Shown here: piece by piece, positions 43,684 through 55,210 of the stretch | Layout of the letters: every line of letters begins with the position of its first letter | Position numbering within the stretch: the first letter of the stretch is position 1 | Assembly (NCBI GenBank): GCA_037157565.1 | Contig: JAZHRO010000003.1 | Location: 37,523,001-37,587,000 of the forward strand | Reading direction: 5' to 3' | DNA from: Thalassia testudinum | Lineage: Eukaryota > Streptophyta > Magnoliopsida > Alismatales > Hydrocharitaceae | Length of the DNA stretch: 64,000 nucleotides | Notes under the pieces: generated by a model | Told to the model about the DNA's origin: nothing | Database searches by the model: none | Seen by the model: the letters and a program-made list of their open reading frames with translations, nothing else | Made by a program: the position numbers and the translations under genes

Positions 43684-45064
43684 GTGTGTGGTAAGTTTCT
43701 ACTCCATTCCTTTAATTTTCTCTTCTCACACCCTTCTCTTCACGGGTGTTTTTGTTTGCTGGTGTGCAGGTAAACCAGTTACAAGGAGGAGGCAAGCAGA
43801 GGAAGTCGGGGACGTAGGTAGATCTGAGGGAACGAGAGCGTGAAGTCGCTGGCACCGCAATGGAGCTTCGCCCACATTACTGAAAAGGTAGGTCTCTCTC
43901 TCTCTTAGCAACTTAGGTCAACTTGTCACTTTAATAAATTAAAAAAAATATATAAAAAAAACTAAAAGCATTTCTTGGGATTTCTTGGGGCAAGTGGATT
44001 AAAAATCACTTGCATGATTATTTGCCATCGCCCCCACCACCCTTGGATTTCCCACCAAACTTCGCATAGCAAAGATCCAAGAATCTTGAATCTTGAACCT
44101 TTTGTCATGGGAAGTGCTCTTTGAGGCAAGATCAAAAAGATTGACTGCCATCCCTCCTTGCCTCATTTATCCGCAATTCGGGATCACAATTTTTTGGTGG
44201 GGAGACTTGGAATTGAGTTGATTCCAACCCTACCACAACCTTTCACATGCCTTAGATTTGATCCCGAATATTTCAACCCCAACACTTTGATTTTCTCTAC
44301 ATTATCTTGTGGTTGAGCCTTGTGTGTGGAACATCATTTTGGTGATTGGGAGCACTTGAATTGAAGTGCTTTGGCTCCCTTTCACACTAACCTAAAAGTG
44401 ACTTGTGCATCCACACATAGAAATTTCCACCTAGGGAAGCCCATTGCATTTTTAGCATGCATTAACCAACTCACATTGAAGAAGGGTTTTTTGGGCATAG
44501 AAGAACTTGTATTTTCTCAAAACCTGGAGATTGGTTGAATTGGTAACTTAGCGAAATCTTAAAATCCATACTATTTAAGGCTGAAATTCTAAAAACCATT
44601 CACCAACTAAAACTTCAATTTGGGGAGATTTCCTCGTTGCATGCTTGGTTTACACACTTTCTAAAATTAACGCACTTGGGCATTACCCGTAAACAACGCC
44701 CTTCACATTCTTGAAGCACTTGATCCTAAGCCTCTAATTAAAAATGGTAGCAACTTGACTCTTACGAAGGATTGGAGGTCAAACTACTTGCGTGTAGTGC
44801 CTACGTGCTGGTGCGGGTTCCCACGTGCTATTGGGTGTCTAAGACTGGGGCAAACGGCCTTTCAATCTGACCCGGTGGTTTCGCAGTGCTCACATTTGGT
44901 TTCGTAGGTCGTGATAGTAGGTAACTTAGATCTTTAGGTCTAAGGGCACACTGTAGAGGTTAGGACTTTGATTGCCTTGATTTGTCATCAAGTGTACCTT
45001 TGCGTCATCATTTCTCTCATCCCCTTTTCCCTTCTTATCTCCCCAATTCTTCCTGCGGTAGTGC
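43684..45064 (+). other. 5' leader of element B
   Basis: Untranslated, matching the leader of element 2 over its length. No gene is visible. Confidence 0.7.
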
Positions 45065-46950
45065 ATGTTTGGGAGGAGGTCACAAAACCCTGAATTGTTG
45101 GAATTGTTTGATAATTTTAGGAAAGAAGCCGAATCATCATCCTTCTCCACAAACATGACTGCACGCCCACCCCCAAATCTCGAGGGAGGAAATTGCCCTC
45201 AAAACCCACTAGGTGGTGGAGCCATGGACCCCATAACCCGCCTCCAAGCCCAAATGGAAATGTATAATGAGAAGATCGAAGCCATTAGGGAAACCTTGGA
45301 GGAAATGCAGAACCCTCCCGAACGAGAGGAGCCTAGGTCTCTTAGCTCTTATCAAAATCCTGCTGCTACAGAGACCATAGGACAAATTCGGGTCCCCATG
45401 GGCGGGGACGATTTTGAATTGAAACCCAATATAGTTGGCCTGATTAACTTTCACTTCCATGGTCTTGCAAGTGAAGATCCTTTTCTCCATTTGGAAGACC
45501 TAACTCGATTGGCTGAAATGGTTAAACCAAGAAACATTGGGTTATCAATTGTCCTCATAAAAATGTTCCCATTTTCGTTGCGGGATAAAGCATCGCAATG
45601 GTTATGCACCCTTGGGAGAACCATCCATTCTTGGGAAGAGATGCGAACAACATTTCTCAAGAAATTCTTCCCAATCAGGCGAACCAATGCGCTTCGCCGT
45701 GCTATAACTTCCTTTACGCAACAAAATGGCGAACAGTTTCATGAGGCTTGGAAGAGGTATAATGACCTCCTCCGGAAGTGTCTGCACCACGGTCTGCTTA
45801 AGTGGCATATAGCTCATATTTTCTATTATGGGCTAAATGAGACTTTGAAGTAGATTGCAGATGCTTCCTGTGGAGGGAATTTCATGAATAAAGGCGAGAA
45901 TGGAACATTTGAATTATTTGAATACATGAGCGAAAACTCAATGAAGAATGCCTCCATTGTCTCCTTTAATCGTACTAGCCTGCCCCATAAAGTTCATGAA
46001 GTTAACACAGGACCCTCCCATTCATCCACTGATCTTAACCTTATCGCACAAAAATTGGATGAAGTCTTCATTGTGCACAAGAAGCTGGACGAGCTTCTGG
46101 CCAATCCCGCCCATTCTATGGCAAACACCCCCACCTCACCACTTCGTCAAAATCCCAATCCTTCCAACGCCAAGCTTATCCCCAAAAACCCCATGAGATC
46201 TTCCTTACCGAGTGTCGCACTGAGCGATTTGATAAGTCATGTGGATCTGGATTCTGCAAGCCAGTATTTTGACATGGAGGACCAAGCCTTCATGTGCTCG
46301 GATGCATATTTACATGCAGACTCGTCTTCTGGCTTAGAAGACGCTTGTGCCCTGGGGAACAACCCGTTCTCTGCTACTTATAACCCAGGGTGGTGAAATC
46401 ATCCGAAATTTTCATGGTCCAATAACCCGCAGCGCCAAAACCCCATAGGTGGGCCAATGCGACCGTCTGCACCCGTCATCCAACAGGCCCAGTCAATCCT
46501 GTGGCGAATCCGTCATCAGGTCCTTGCATACCACAAACAGAACACGCATCAAGTCCTCTTGATAAACTGATGCGAATGATGACGGAAATGTCTAAGCGCC
46601 ATGAAGGGAACATGACCTCTCTGCAGCACCAATTGACGCAGCAGAATGCTGAGATCAGTCAACTACGTATGGCGACTCGATCTTAGGGCACTCTTCCAGC
46701 CCAACCTGTTCCCAACCCGCGAAATTTCGTACCTTGTGGCCGTCAACCACAGGTACGACCTTCTCAGGGGTAGGTTCATTAGATTCTGTAGGCACTGAGC
46801 ATTCCTCCGAGATTTCAGGCTAATCCTGCTGCAGCACCTCACCCTTATGTCCCTATTGTGAACCCTCCTCCGCCTTATGATCCTACTGGACCTGCATCAT
46901 CCAATGCGATTACTACGAGGAGTGGTAAGCAAACCGTCGATCTGCCTTGA
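45065..46950 (+). pseudogene. gag of element B, broken
   Basis: Starts at ATG with MFGRRSQNPELLELFDNFRK and keeps the core MFPFSLRDKASQWLCTLGRT and FHEAWKRYNDLLRKCLHH. TAG at 45851-45853 replaces the Gln codon seen in element 2, and TGA at 46394-46396 follows NPGW. After a frameshift the tail continues with MRMMTEMSKRHEGNMTSLQH and a Pro-rich segment to about 46950. No zinc knuckle is present. Element 2 carries the same TGA but not the same TAG. Confidence 0.82.
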
Positions 46951-46989
46951 CCTGATCCTGGCCCATCTTTTTCATCGCCCTCTCATTCG

Positions 46990-47979
46990 GGATGCGCACC
47001 ACATTCACGAGAGGACGATACACCCAAATTAGTGCCAGAATCGGTCCCATTCCTTGAGGCTGTACTAAGGGAGCCAAAAGACAAGAAAAAGGATACGTAG
47101 GCCTTTGATAACCTGCGCAATTTATTCAGGGATATTGAAATCAAGGTATCCCTGTTAGAGGCTATCGACCACATACTTACTGTCGCCTGATTTTTCAAAG
47201 ACTACACTACACCCAGGCAACAGTCAAAGAAAATAATGAATCCGGTGGTTCTCTCGCCTCATGCGAGTTGTGCTATACTGTCAAATCTACCACCGAAGCA
47301 GAAAGACCCGGACACACCGCTTATTTCTTGTAGCATCCAAGGCTGCAATTTTAACCGTGCCCTGCTTGATCTAGGATCTTCCATCAATCTTATACCAACC
47401 ATCATGCTCAAGAAATTTGCCTTAGGAAATCTGAAACCCAACCCTGTTACGTTACAGTTGGCAGATCATTCTGTCAAAATACCAAAGGGTGTGGTGGAAG
47501 ACGTGGTGGTTAGGGTCAACAGTCTCTGTTTTCCTGTTGACTTTCTTATTTTGGTTATGGAAGTTCCTAGCTCACTTTCTGATTGTCCGATCATCCTTGG
47601 TCGACCTTTCTTGGCCACAGCCTACTCCCATATCGACTGCGAGTCAGGCTGTATTGAGATTGCCGTTGGATCTGAGAAGCTCAAGCTTAACATCTTCAAG
47701 GCAGCCAAGAACTTTGATTGCGATTACATCAAGGATGACACGTCTGACGAGGACATGGCCATCAGCGCTTGTATCAGACTTATTGGGACCTATTCTGATT
47801 GCTGTGGATTGCCTTTAAACACAGACGATTGCCTAACCGACACATATTGTGACGTTCCCCTATCCCTCCCTTGTCCCGTACCTTCTCCTGACCAGACTTC
47901 TGAAGAGGTTGTCTCCACTTCCCATACCATGTGGTCTGAGTCATATTCGAGCTACTCACCGTCGGTCCACACTCTTTAA
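46990..47979 (+). pseudogene. Aspartic protease region of element B
   Basis: The catalytic loop LLDLGSSINLIPTIML lies near 47361-47408, followed by VVVRVNSLCFPVDFLIL and IILGRPFLATAYSHID. The N-terminal linker before 47236 has in-frame stops (for example TAG at about 47098). The TAA at 47977-47979 stands where element 2 has a Glu codon, after which the same frame continues toward RT. Confidence 0.8.
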
Positions 47980-48018
47980 GACCGGATTGCCCTTTCTTTC
48001 TCGCCACATCAGGCGAAA

Positions 48019-49260
48019 TTGCAACTCCACACTGGGACCTTGAGCCCACATACTACTCACTGGGGCTACCCCTTTTTGGATCCATCTATCCAAGATGCCC
48101 CTCTTCTTGGCCAAACTGAGGGCCAACTTCTTCCTCCTAACCTATTTTCTTCTAATCCACTTAGGACACTCTCGTCCCAAGAAATGCCAGATCTTTCACC
48201 ATCCACTCCCGAGCTGAAAGAGCTGCCTAATACGCTTAAGTATGTCTTCTTGGGACTAAATGAAATGATTCCTGTAATCATTAGTTCAAAATTGACCAGG
48301 GAGCAAGAGTGCAAACTAACAAAGGTTCTTATGGAACACAAGGCAACCATAGGATGGTCCTTTTCAGACTTAACTGGCAGCAGCCCCTCCTACTGCACTC
48401 ATCGTATATATACAGAGGAGGAGGCTCGACCTTCCCACGAGATGCAGCGACGTCTCAACCCTAACATGCGGGACGTCGTTAAAAAGGAAATTATTAAGTG
48501 GTTGGATGCGGGTATAATCTACCCGATCAGCGATAGCCCCTGGGTGAGTCCGATTCGTGTCGTGCCCAAAAAGGCGGGGCTCACCATCCATAGCAATGAC
48601 AGGGGCGAATCCATCCCTACATGCACTCCTACATCTTGGAGAGTGTGTGTAGATTATAGGAAACTGAACGTGGCAATGAAGACAGATCACTTTCCGCTAC
48701 CTTTCATTGACCAAATCCTAGAGCGGTTAGTGGGAAATAAATTTTTCTATTTCCTTGATGGATTCTCTGGATATAACCTGGTGGCAATTGACCCCCGGGA
48801 CCAAGAGAAAACCACCTTTACCAGCCCCTTCGGCACCTTCGCATTTATAAGGATGTCGTTCAGACTTTGTAACGTGCTAGCAACTTTCCAGAGATGTATG
48901 CTGGCGATATTCCATGACATGGTGGGTGACTTTCTCATGTTTTCATGGATGACTTTTCGATCTTTGGACCCTCTTTTGATGACTGTCTTGCCAACCTAAC
49001 CCGTATCCTTTGGAGATGTATTGATGTGAACCTTGTGCTTTCCTGGAAAAAAAGTCATTTTATGGTACATGAGGGAATTGTTCTCGGGCATATCATCTCC
49101 GATAGGGGTATCGAGGTTGACAGAGCTAAGCTTGATGTAATTGCTGATTTACTTGTGCTTGGCTCTGTCAAATAAATCCTCTCCTTCCTGGGACATGTTG
49201 GTTTCTATAGGAGATTCATGAAAGACTTCTCTAAGATTTCTAGACCTTTAACTCATCTCC
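48019..49260 (+). pseudogene. Reverse transcriptase of element B
   Basis: Contains SDSPWVSPIRVVPKKAG, TSWRVCVDYRKLN, FYFLDGFSGYN and, after a one-base loss near 48940, MDDFSIFGPSF in another frame. The frameshift falls just before the catalytic Asp pair. A TAA after SVK near 49173 breaks the thumb. With the frameshift this copy cannot make RT. Confidence 0.82.
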
Positions 49261-49735
49261 TATCGACCGATGTGCCCTTTGATATGGGCCCTGACTGCAT
49301 ACGAGCATTCATGTAGCTGTGTGATGTTGTCACCAAGGCCCCTGTTCTCTAGCCACCTGATTGGTCCCTCGACTTTGAACTCATGTGTGACGCTTCCGAC
49401 CATGCAGTTGGAGCCATCCTGGGACAAAGACGCGATAGACACCCCTTCGTGGTGTACTACGCCAGTAAGACGTTGGACGAGGCCCAGCGTAATTATACAA
49501 CCACTGAGAAAGAGCTACTGGGCTGGAAAAATTTCGCTCTTACCTTCTGGGCTCACATGTTATTGTATTCACTGACCATGCGACCATTCGCCATCTCATG
49601 CACAAGAAGGATGCCAAGCCTAGACTGATTCATTGGATCCTTCTGCTCCAAGAATTTGACATTGAGATCCGCGATAAGGCTGGAGCCCAGAATGTTGTGG
49701 CTGATCATCTCTCTAGATTGGACCCTGACCACATT
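49261..49735 (+). pseudogene. RNase H of element B
   Basis: [20 protein letters not shown] and [16 protein letters not shown] are kept. A deletion removes most of the [11 protein letters not shown] segment seen in element 2 and shifts frame near 49525. The end with NVVADHLSR is in the integrase frame. Confidence 0.75.
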
Positions 49736-51093
49736 GGAGTTATCCTACCGATTAAAGAGGTTTTTCCCGATGAGCACCAATTGGCAATTAATGTGGCAAG
49801 TTGACCTTGGTATGCCGACATTGCCAATTACCTTGCTTCTGGTTCCCTTCCACGTGGTTGGCCTAAAAACCAATGTGAGCGTCTCATTGCAGAAGTAAAG
49901 TATTATTTCTGGGATAATTCACTTCTTTTTCGAATAGGTGCTGATTAGATAATCCGTCGCTGTATTCCTGATAGCGAATTCCCCAATGTGCTATCCTTTT
50001 GCCACGATCAGGCCTGCGGAGGTCATTTCTCTGGGAGGAAAACTGCAACCTAGGTGTTGCAGTGCGGTTTCTTTTGGCCCTCCCTTCACCAGGATGCACA
50101 CAATTATGCCAAACATTGCACTAGGTGCCAGTCGTTAGGGTCAATGTCACATCGTGACATGATGCCCTTGCAACCCATCCTAGCTGCGGAAATCTTCGAC
50201 ATTTGGGGAATCGATTTCATGGGTCCCTTTCCTCCTTCTAACGGCTTTAAATACATCCTCGTGGCTGTTGATTATGTTTCGAAATGGATCGAGGCTATTC
50301 CCACACGCCATGCTGACCATGTCATATCCACTCGATTTGTCAAAGACCACATTTTTGCACGCTTTGGGATCCCTCAAGCCATTATCTCAGATGGAGGAAG
50401 CCATTTTACCCATGCTTCTTTTCGGGCACTTCTGAGGAAATATGGAGTCCACCATCGTATCACATCTCTGTATCATCCTCAGACGAATGGCTAGGCTGAG
50501 GTGTCGAACCGGCAAATCAAGCAAATTTTCCAGAAAATGGTTCGACCTAACCACAAGGATTGGTTCGACAAGCTGATTGACGCACTTTGGGTGTATCGGA
50601 CCGCCTTCAAGACTCCCCTTGGTATGTCTCCTTATAGAATCATTTATAGGAAGCCTTGTCATTTGCTCGTGGAGCTAGAGCACTGTGCTTATTGGGCAGT
50701 TAGCCAATGTAACCTCGACCCAGGCTTGTGTGGTCGAGAAAGGAAACTCCAACTCCAAGAACTGGAAGAGCTCCGTTGTGAAGCCTATGATTCTTCCTTA
50801 ACTTTCAAGCAACGCACTAAGGCTTTTCATGACAGCCGTATTCGACGGAAGGAATTTGAGCCATCCCAGCAAGTTTGGCTTTACAATGCCCGGCTCACAT
50901 TCTTTCTAGGGAAATTGAAGTCCAAATGGATTGGTCCCTTCTTGGTCTCGAGACCATTTCCCAACGGGGCCGTTGAAATTGAAGATCCCAAATCTGGGCA
51001 TAAATTTACGGTCAATGGGTAGCGTTTAAAACCTTATCTTACTCATGAACCTGCCCCCATTGGAGAAACTGTTGCCCTGCTGGAGGGTAACTA
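49736..51093 (+). pseudogene. Integrase of element B, several stops
   Basis: One continuous frame interrupted by stops at about 49802, 49946, 50051, 50492 and 51020, nearly all at codons that are Gln, Lys or Gly-type in element 2. Zinc domain CHDQACGGHFSGRKT and CTRCQ, core WGIDFMGPFPPSN and AIISDGGSHF, and C-terminal KWIGPFLVSRPFPNGAVEI are all readable. TAA at 51091-51093 is the natural end. Confidence 0.82.
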
Positions 51094-51135
51094 ATTTCAT
51101 GCCTCATTCTGAGTCCAGCTGAGGACGTTAAATTC

Positions 51136-51160
51136 AGCGCTCATTGGAAAGCACCCCAGC
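51136..51160 (+). promoter_or_regulatory. Post-integrase hairpin of element B, degenerate
   Basis: AGCGCTCATTGGAAAGCACC then CCAGC; the loop reads AAAGCA where A and element 2 have AGGCA. Confidence 0.45.
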
Positions 51161-51308
51161 AACACTCCTCCACTGTCATGAACACTTCACTTCGCACCTT
51201 TCCACTTCACCACCCACCATCCACCCACCCTACCACCCTGCTATATACCTTGCACCTTAGCTCTCATTTCCCGATCTTTGGACCTTCTTCTACCCTACCC
51301 TGCATGCA

Positions 51309-51342
51309 TATGAGGACATAGCATCGTTTGGCAAGGGGGTGT
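51309..51342 (+). promoter_or_regulatory. Internal polypurine-like box of element B
   Basis: ATATGAGGACATAGCATCG, then GGCAAGGGGGTGTG. Confidence 0.6.
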
Positions 51343-51862
51343 GAATAGGCATCTATAGGATCTGGGTATTATATGGTATCATGTAGCTTCCATCCATCTA
51401 TAAATATGTACATAAAAACATGGGTGTTTAGTAATGATCTGAAGGCTGAAACAAAAATACAATAAGTGTTTATGGATATTCAACCACTGTTTTGAAGACT
51501 TTCCAGGCCACAGAAGCTTGATTTGCTCAGGCTAGGCTTAATTCACTTGAGCATTGACAAGATAGATCAGAATCTCTCCTAACTAAGGATGTATTCTTGT
51601 ACCTGAGACATCAGTACAGGATCCATTGGTTTGCTTCTACTCGAGAGCCTAAGTAATCTTGGTTCACACTGCACATATCAAAAAAGACCAGGTGAACATA
51701 AGATCCAACCCTAGTGTTCATTAGGGAAGGTAGAGTCCTTACCTGTGTGCACAGGTAGACTTTTTATCCCAGGCTTTAGTCTTGTGTCTAGGAGAAACTC
51801 TTTCCACCAAAAAGGAACTCTCCCACCAAAAGAAAAGTATGCTCCTTCAAATAAAGTTGTAA

Positions 51863-51920
51863 GAGATATACTGACACTTGTTTCAAAAAAAAAAATCATG
51901 CAAATAAGTCAGTATATCTC
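51863..51920. repeat. Long-arm inverted repeat in element B 3' region
   Basis: GAGATATACTGAC (51863-51875) and GTCAGTATATCTC (51908-51920), a perfect 13-bp stem with an A-rich spacer of 32 nt. Confidence 0.75.
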
Positions 51921-52405
51921 GCAAATGTCTGTAAAGTCTTCTCCCTAAAAAGTTTTTCAGGACAAGTTACAAATACCTTGTTTCTACAATATATTCTTTG
52001 AGCCACAAATGTGACAAAATGGGAGTTGAGTTTTCCGTCATCTTTTTAATGGTTAATCCGAAGACATGAGCTAAAACTGGGACCAACCTGCACTTAAAGA
52101 TTCGTGAAACCCTGAGCTTGAGTCTTAATGTTCATCTGGTCAGTCTTGATCCTTCACAAGCCATAATCTCTTGAGCTCTCGAGTACAGCAAAAACCTTCG
52201 GAGTCCTAGAAATCGTACTTAAGGTTTAAATATCAAGAGTCCAGGTTAGTCGAGAGATAGTCTATGTCACATAAGACTTAAAGTACTGGTAGTCTTCTCT
52301 GCATTTGGTTCTCACAATATCCAACAAATAAACACACCCATGTCTCCTCAGAAGAAAATCTTCAGCTTAAGATCATTTCTAAATATAATACAAAATGTTT
52401 TGCGA

Positions 52406-52434
52406 GGGACTAGCAAAAGATAGGCATGGGAGTA
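52406..52434 (+). promoter_or_regulatory. 3' polypurine box of element B
   Basis: 29 nt from GGGACTAGCAAAAG to GGCATGGGAGTA, adjoining TGATTG of the 3' LTR. Confidence 0.8.
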
Positions 52435-53215
52435 TGATTGCACAGCAAAAATACACCAATAAATATGCCATCTTTGTTATTTTTTAGCACTACCATTGCA
52501 TATTAGGTAGCTACAGTTGCATTTGTAAAATTGACACATGCATGCATTTATTTGAGAGGGGAGGAGAGTGAAAAATTGGCCATTTAATTAACAACTTCTT
52601 CAAGTGCTGCCTCGCAATTTCACCTTCATTTTTTATTTTGTCTTTGAATTTCTTCTCCTTCGCGCGGCTCAGGGCATGGGCATGCACATCTTCGTGCCAT
52701 TCCTCTGCCAACTGCATGGCGGGACTTGCTCTGCCAGCAGCATGGCAGGGGGTTGCGTCTTCTTCTTTAAAAATCCCTACCCTCTCCCATGCGCAAGAGA
52801 GCTGGGGAATAGAGCCTAAAACACACACCACCACAGACACCCTTCCTCTAGGCCATTTTCGTCCCCTCTCCCTCTCCATACGTAGTCTCTCTTCGCACTG
52901 AAGAGACACACTGCGGGCAAGAGCAAGCTCACAGTGGTCCCACGACCACCACTGTGAGTTGCACCACCACCCAGCTCCTTCGTGAGTAGGTGGGCATGGT
53001 GGTTTCGCCCTCTGTTTCCTTCGCTGGAAGCTCTCGCTGCCATTTCCGAAGGTCCAAGCTCTGGAGCTTCAGCAGCAGCAGCAGTGGCTACCAGCAGCAG
53101 CACAAGCATCGCGCGCATGCCAGCACCATCCGCATCCTCTCCCCGCACATGTAGGCGCCTTCCAACGTGCCCACGCACACAGAACCGGCCGCAACCGGTT
53201 GTCCATCCTGCGCGG

Positions 53216-53299
53216 CACTGTAGCTACTGTTCACACCTCTCAATGCGACACTGTAGCTACAGTGCAGTGACCAGGGTGTTTCTCACTTATCCGGTCACC
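53216..53299. promoter_or_regulatory. Dyad module of B-family LTR, B 3' LTR
   Basis: Has the full 14-bp palindrome ACTGTAGCTACAGT, then GTGACCAG and CCGGTCACC. Confidence 0.6.
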
Positions 53300-53663
53300 A
53301 CGCACTCTCTCTCCTTGTCGCGACCGCCTCCATCCAGTCAGCGCCAGTGCCTACGTCTGCGCCCACGCCCGCATCTTCACTCACGTCCACTCTCACCCAC
53401 AGCGCAGTGCGCTGCGTTGCGCTCTCTCCACACTTCCGCTCCCGTTCGCGCACGAAGACAGCATGTGTGCCTGCTCCAGCCCCCGCGCATATCCCCTTGT
53501 GCGCTTGCATCTATGCACCCGTGCACCAGATGATGCCCACTGCCGCCAGACGCCTTCAATGCTCTCTCTCACACTCCTCTCCAGCACACTCCTACACTCA
53601 TACACACACCACACTTGTACACACACACACTTGTACACTCTCACACCACTTGTACACACCTAT

Positions 53664-54030
53664 ACATACTTATACATATATACATATATTTATATATATA
53701 TATATATTCATACCTATACAACTATATATAAGTATATGTACATACATACATATATATATGCATATATATATTTATACATATATACATATATACATACATA
53801 TATACATATATATATCTATATGCATATATTATTATATATATATATATATATCTATATAGTTAAATATATATGCATATATATATAGTTATAAATATATATA
53901 TACCTATATATATATTTACATATATATACATAACTACATATACACCTATATAGTTACAACCCTATCTATATATATATACACACATATATATATACATATA
54001 TACATATATATATATATATTTACATACATA
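53664..54030. repeat. TA-rich microsatellite, B 3' LTR
   Basis: About 370 bp; a second small TATATA run is at 54264-54297. Confidence 0.95.
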
Positions 54031-54080
54031 TCACCTACCTGTATCCATACGCATTAGTCACTCCACCATGTGTTATATCA

Positions 54081-54112
54081 CGGGAATATCTGCACCAATT
54101 GCTGATATTCCC
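54081..54112. repeat. GGGAATATC hairpin, B 3' LTR
   Basis: GGGAATATC and GATATTCCC arms around TGCACCAATTGCT. Confidence 0.7.
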
Positions 54113-54798
54113 AGATACCCGCATAAAGAAAGTGCCTCCGCACACACTCCCACACATCCATCCTACACTCTACGCAGCACTTCATCTTGTTGGTTGCGTC
54201 TTTCTAGACGTGGACCAACTCAACACTGTGCTACACGCCATTTCCAATTCCACCTCCACCCCTATATATATAATATATATATATCTATATATATATAGAC
54301 TAGATTTATTTCTCTACAAGCAACCTATCTTATTTTTATTTCTCTTTTGTTTCCTGCTATTAAAAAGATAAAAAAAAAGAGTAAAAGCGAAAAAATAATC
54401 CTTGTCTTGTAGGTACTAGGTCTTGCAATCAGTAAGACCAATTTTTGGAATCCTAATTTAGCTCAAAGCCAAGAACAATTTGGCTCAAAGCCAAGAACTT
54501 GATTTTGAGGGTGTGCCTCAAGGACAATATTATCAACAAAAAAAATCTTAAATAGAAAAGAACCAAAAACATAATAAATGCATGGAAGAGATACGTTTTA
54601 GGAAAGGCGTAGAAACTTCTTCACCTTTAATCCTCGCCTCCCTGAGATCGACCCTGGGCCTAAAAGTGACCAAGATAAAATTAAGTAGGCCAGGTTAAAA
54701 ATTTTGTAAAAAGATGGTTAGGCTCTATTTAGGTTAACCTCTAAACTCACTTCAACAATAATTTCACCATATTAACACAACCTATTCAAGTCCTAATA

Positions 54799-54803
54799 GA
54801 TCC
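54799..54803 (+). repeat. Right target-site duplication of element B (GATCC)
   Basis: Matches 6575-6579 exactly although 48 kb apart. Confidence 0.9.
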
Positions 54804-55210
54804 CCCTTCTTCTTCTTTATCTTGTTCTTGTATTAGCTAGTAGTTTAATGTTTTGTAAGGAGAATTCCTCTACTTGTATAGAATTTTCAATTGCCTTCCA
54901 GTTTCTTGTTCTCTAGCTTAGTGTATTTTTCTTGCTTTTAATAGTTGTAGAGCACACTCTTCTCTTCTAACTACCCTAGGCACACTTGCCTAGGGTGAGT
55001 TTAGAAGAGAGGATTTATTCTTGTCACTTAGGTTTAGTGATAGATGCAGTCTTTACCATAATCTTCGCTTTTAAATACCTGATTATTTTGAAAACCCTAA
55101 AAACAACAAAACCAAAATCATAAAAATACATGTGTTGATTTGAGAGGCAAGAGAGAGAACCATCTTTGTGACTAACAATTTGGCCTCCTTAGATGACCGT
55201 AGATACTCCA
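54804..55210. other. Right flank of element B, continuing Y
   Basis: T-rich leader-like sequence, then AAAACCCTAAAAACAACAAA and a U5-like GGCCTCCTTAGATGACCGTA just before C. It looks like the R-U5 part of an LTR in plus orientation, cut by the insertion of C. No gene. Confidence 0.35.

Larger units (their letters stand above)
51094..52405 (+). other. 3' untranslated region of element B
   Basis: No coding frame. It carries the post-integrase hairpin, internal purine box and a conserved inverted repeat. Confidence 0.7.
6580..54798 (+). mobile_element. Athila-like Ty3/gypsy retrotransposon B, with nested insertions
   Basis: The 5' LTR begins TGATTGCACAG at 6580 and ends TAACA at 43653; the 3' LTR spans 52435-54798. 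Perfect GATCC duplications flank the whole. Three insertions split the 5' LTR: E, element 2 and D. Removing them and one copy of each target duplication leaves about 13.5 kb with LTRs of about 2.3-2.4 kb. The internal region has a tRNA-Asp-type primer site, gag, protease, RT, RNase H and integrase in that order, the Ty3/gypsy order. The RT insert ending in TSWRVCVDYRKLN and the integrase end without chromodomain point to the Athila/Tat branch. All genes are decayed. Confidence 0.9.
52435..54798 (+). repeat. 3' LTR of element B
   Basis: 2,364 bp, uninterrupted, TGATTGCACAG to CCTAATA (CA end mutated to TA). It is the reference that shows the empty sites of E, element 2 and D. Order: short AT-rich start, pyrimidine-rich leader, GC-rich part with dyad module, TA tract, hairpin, U5. 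Confidence 0.92.
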
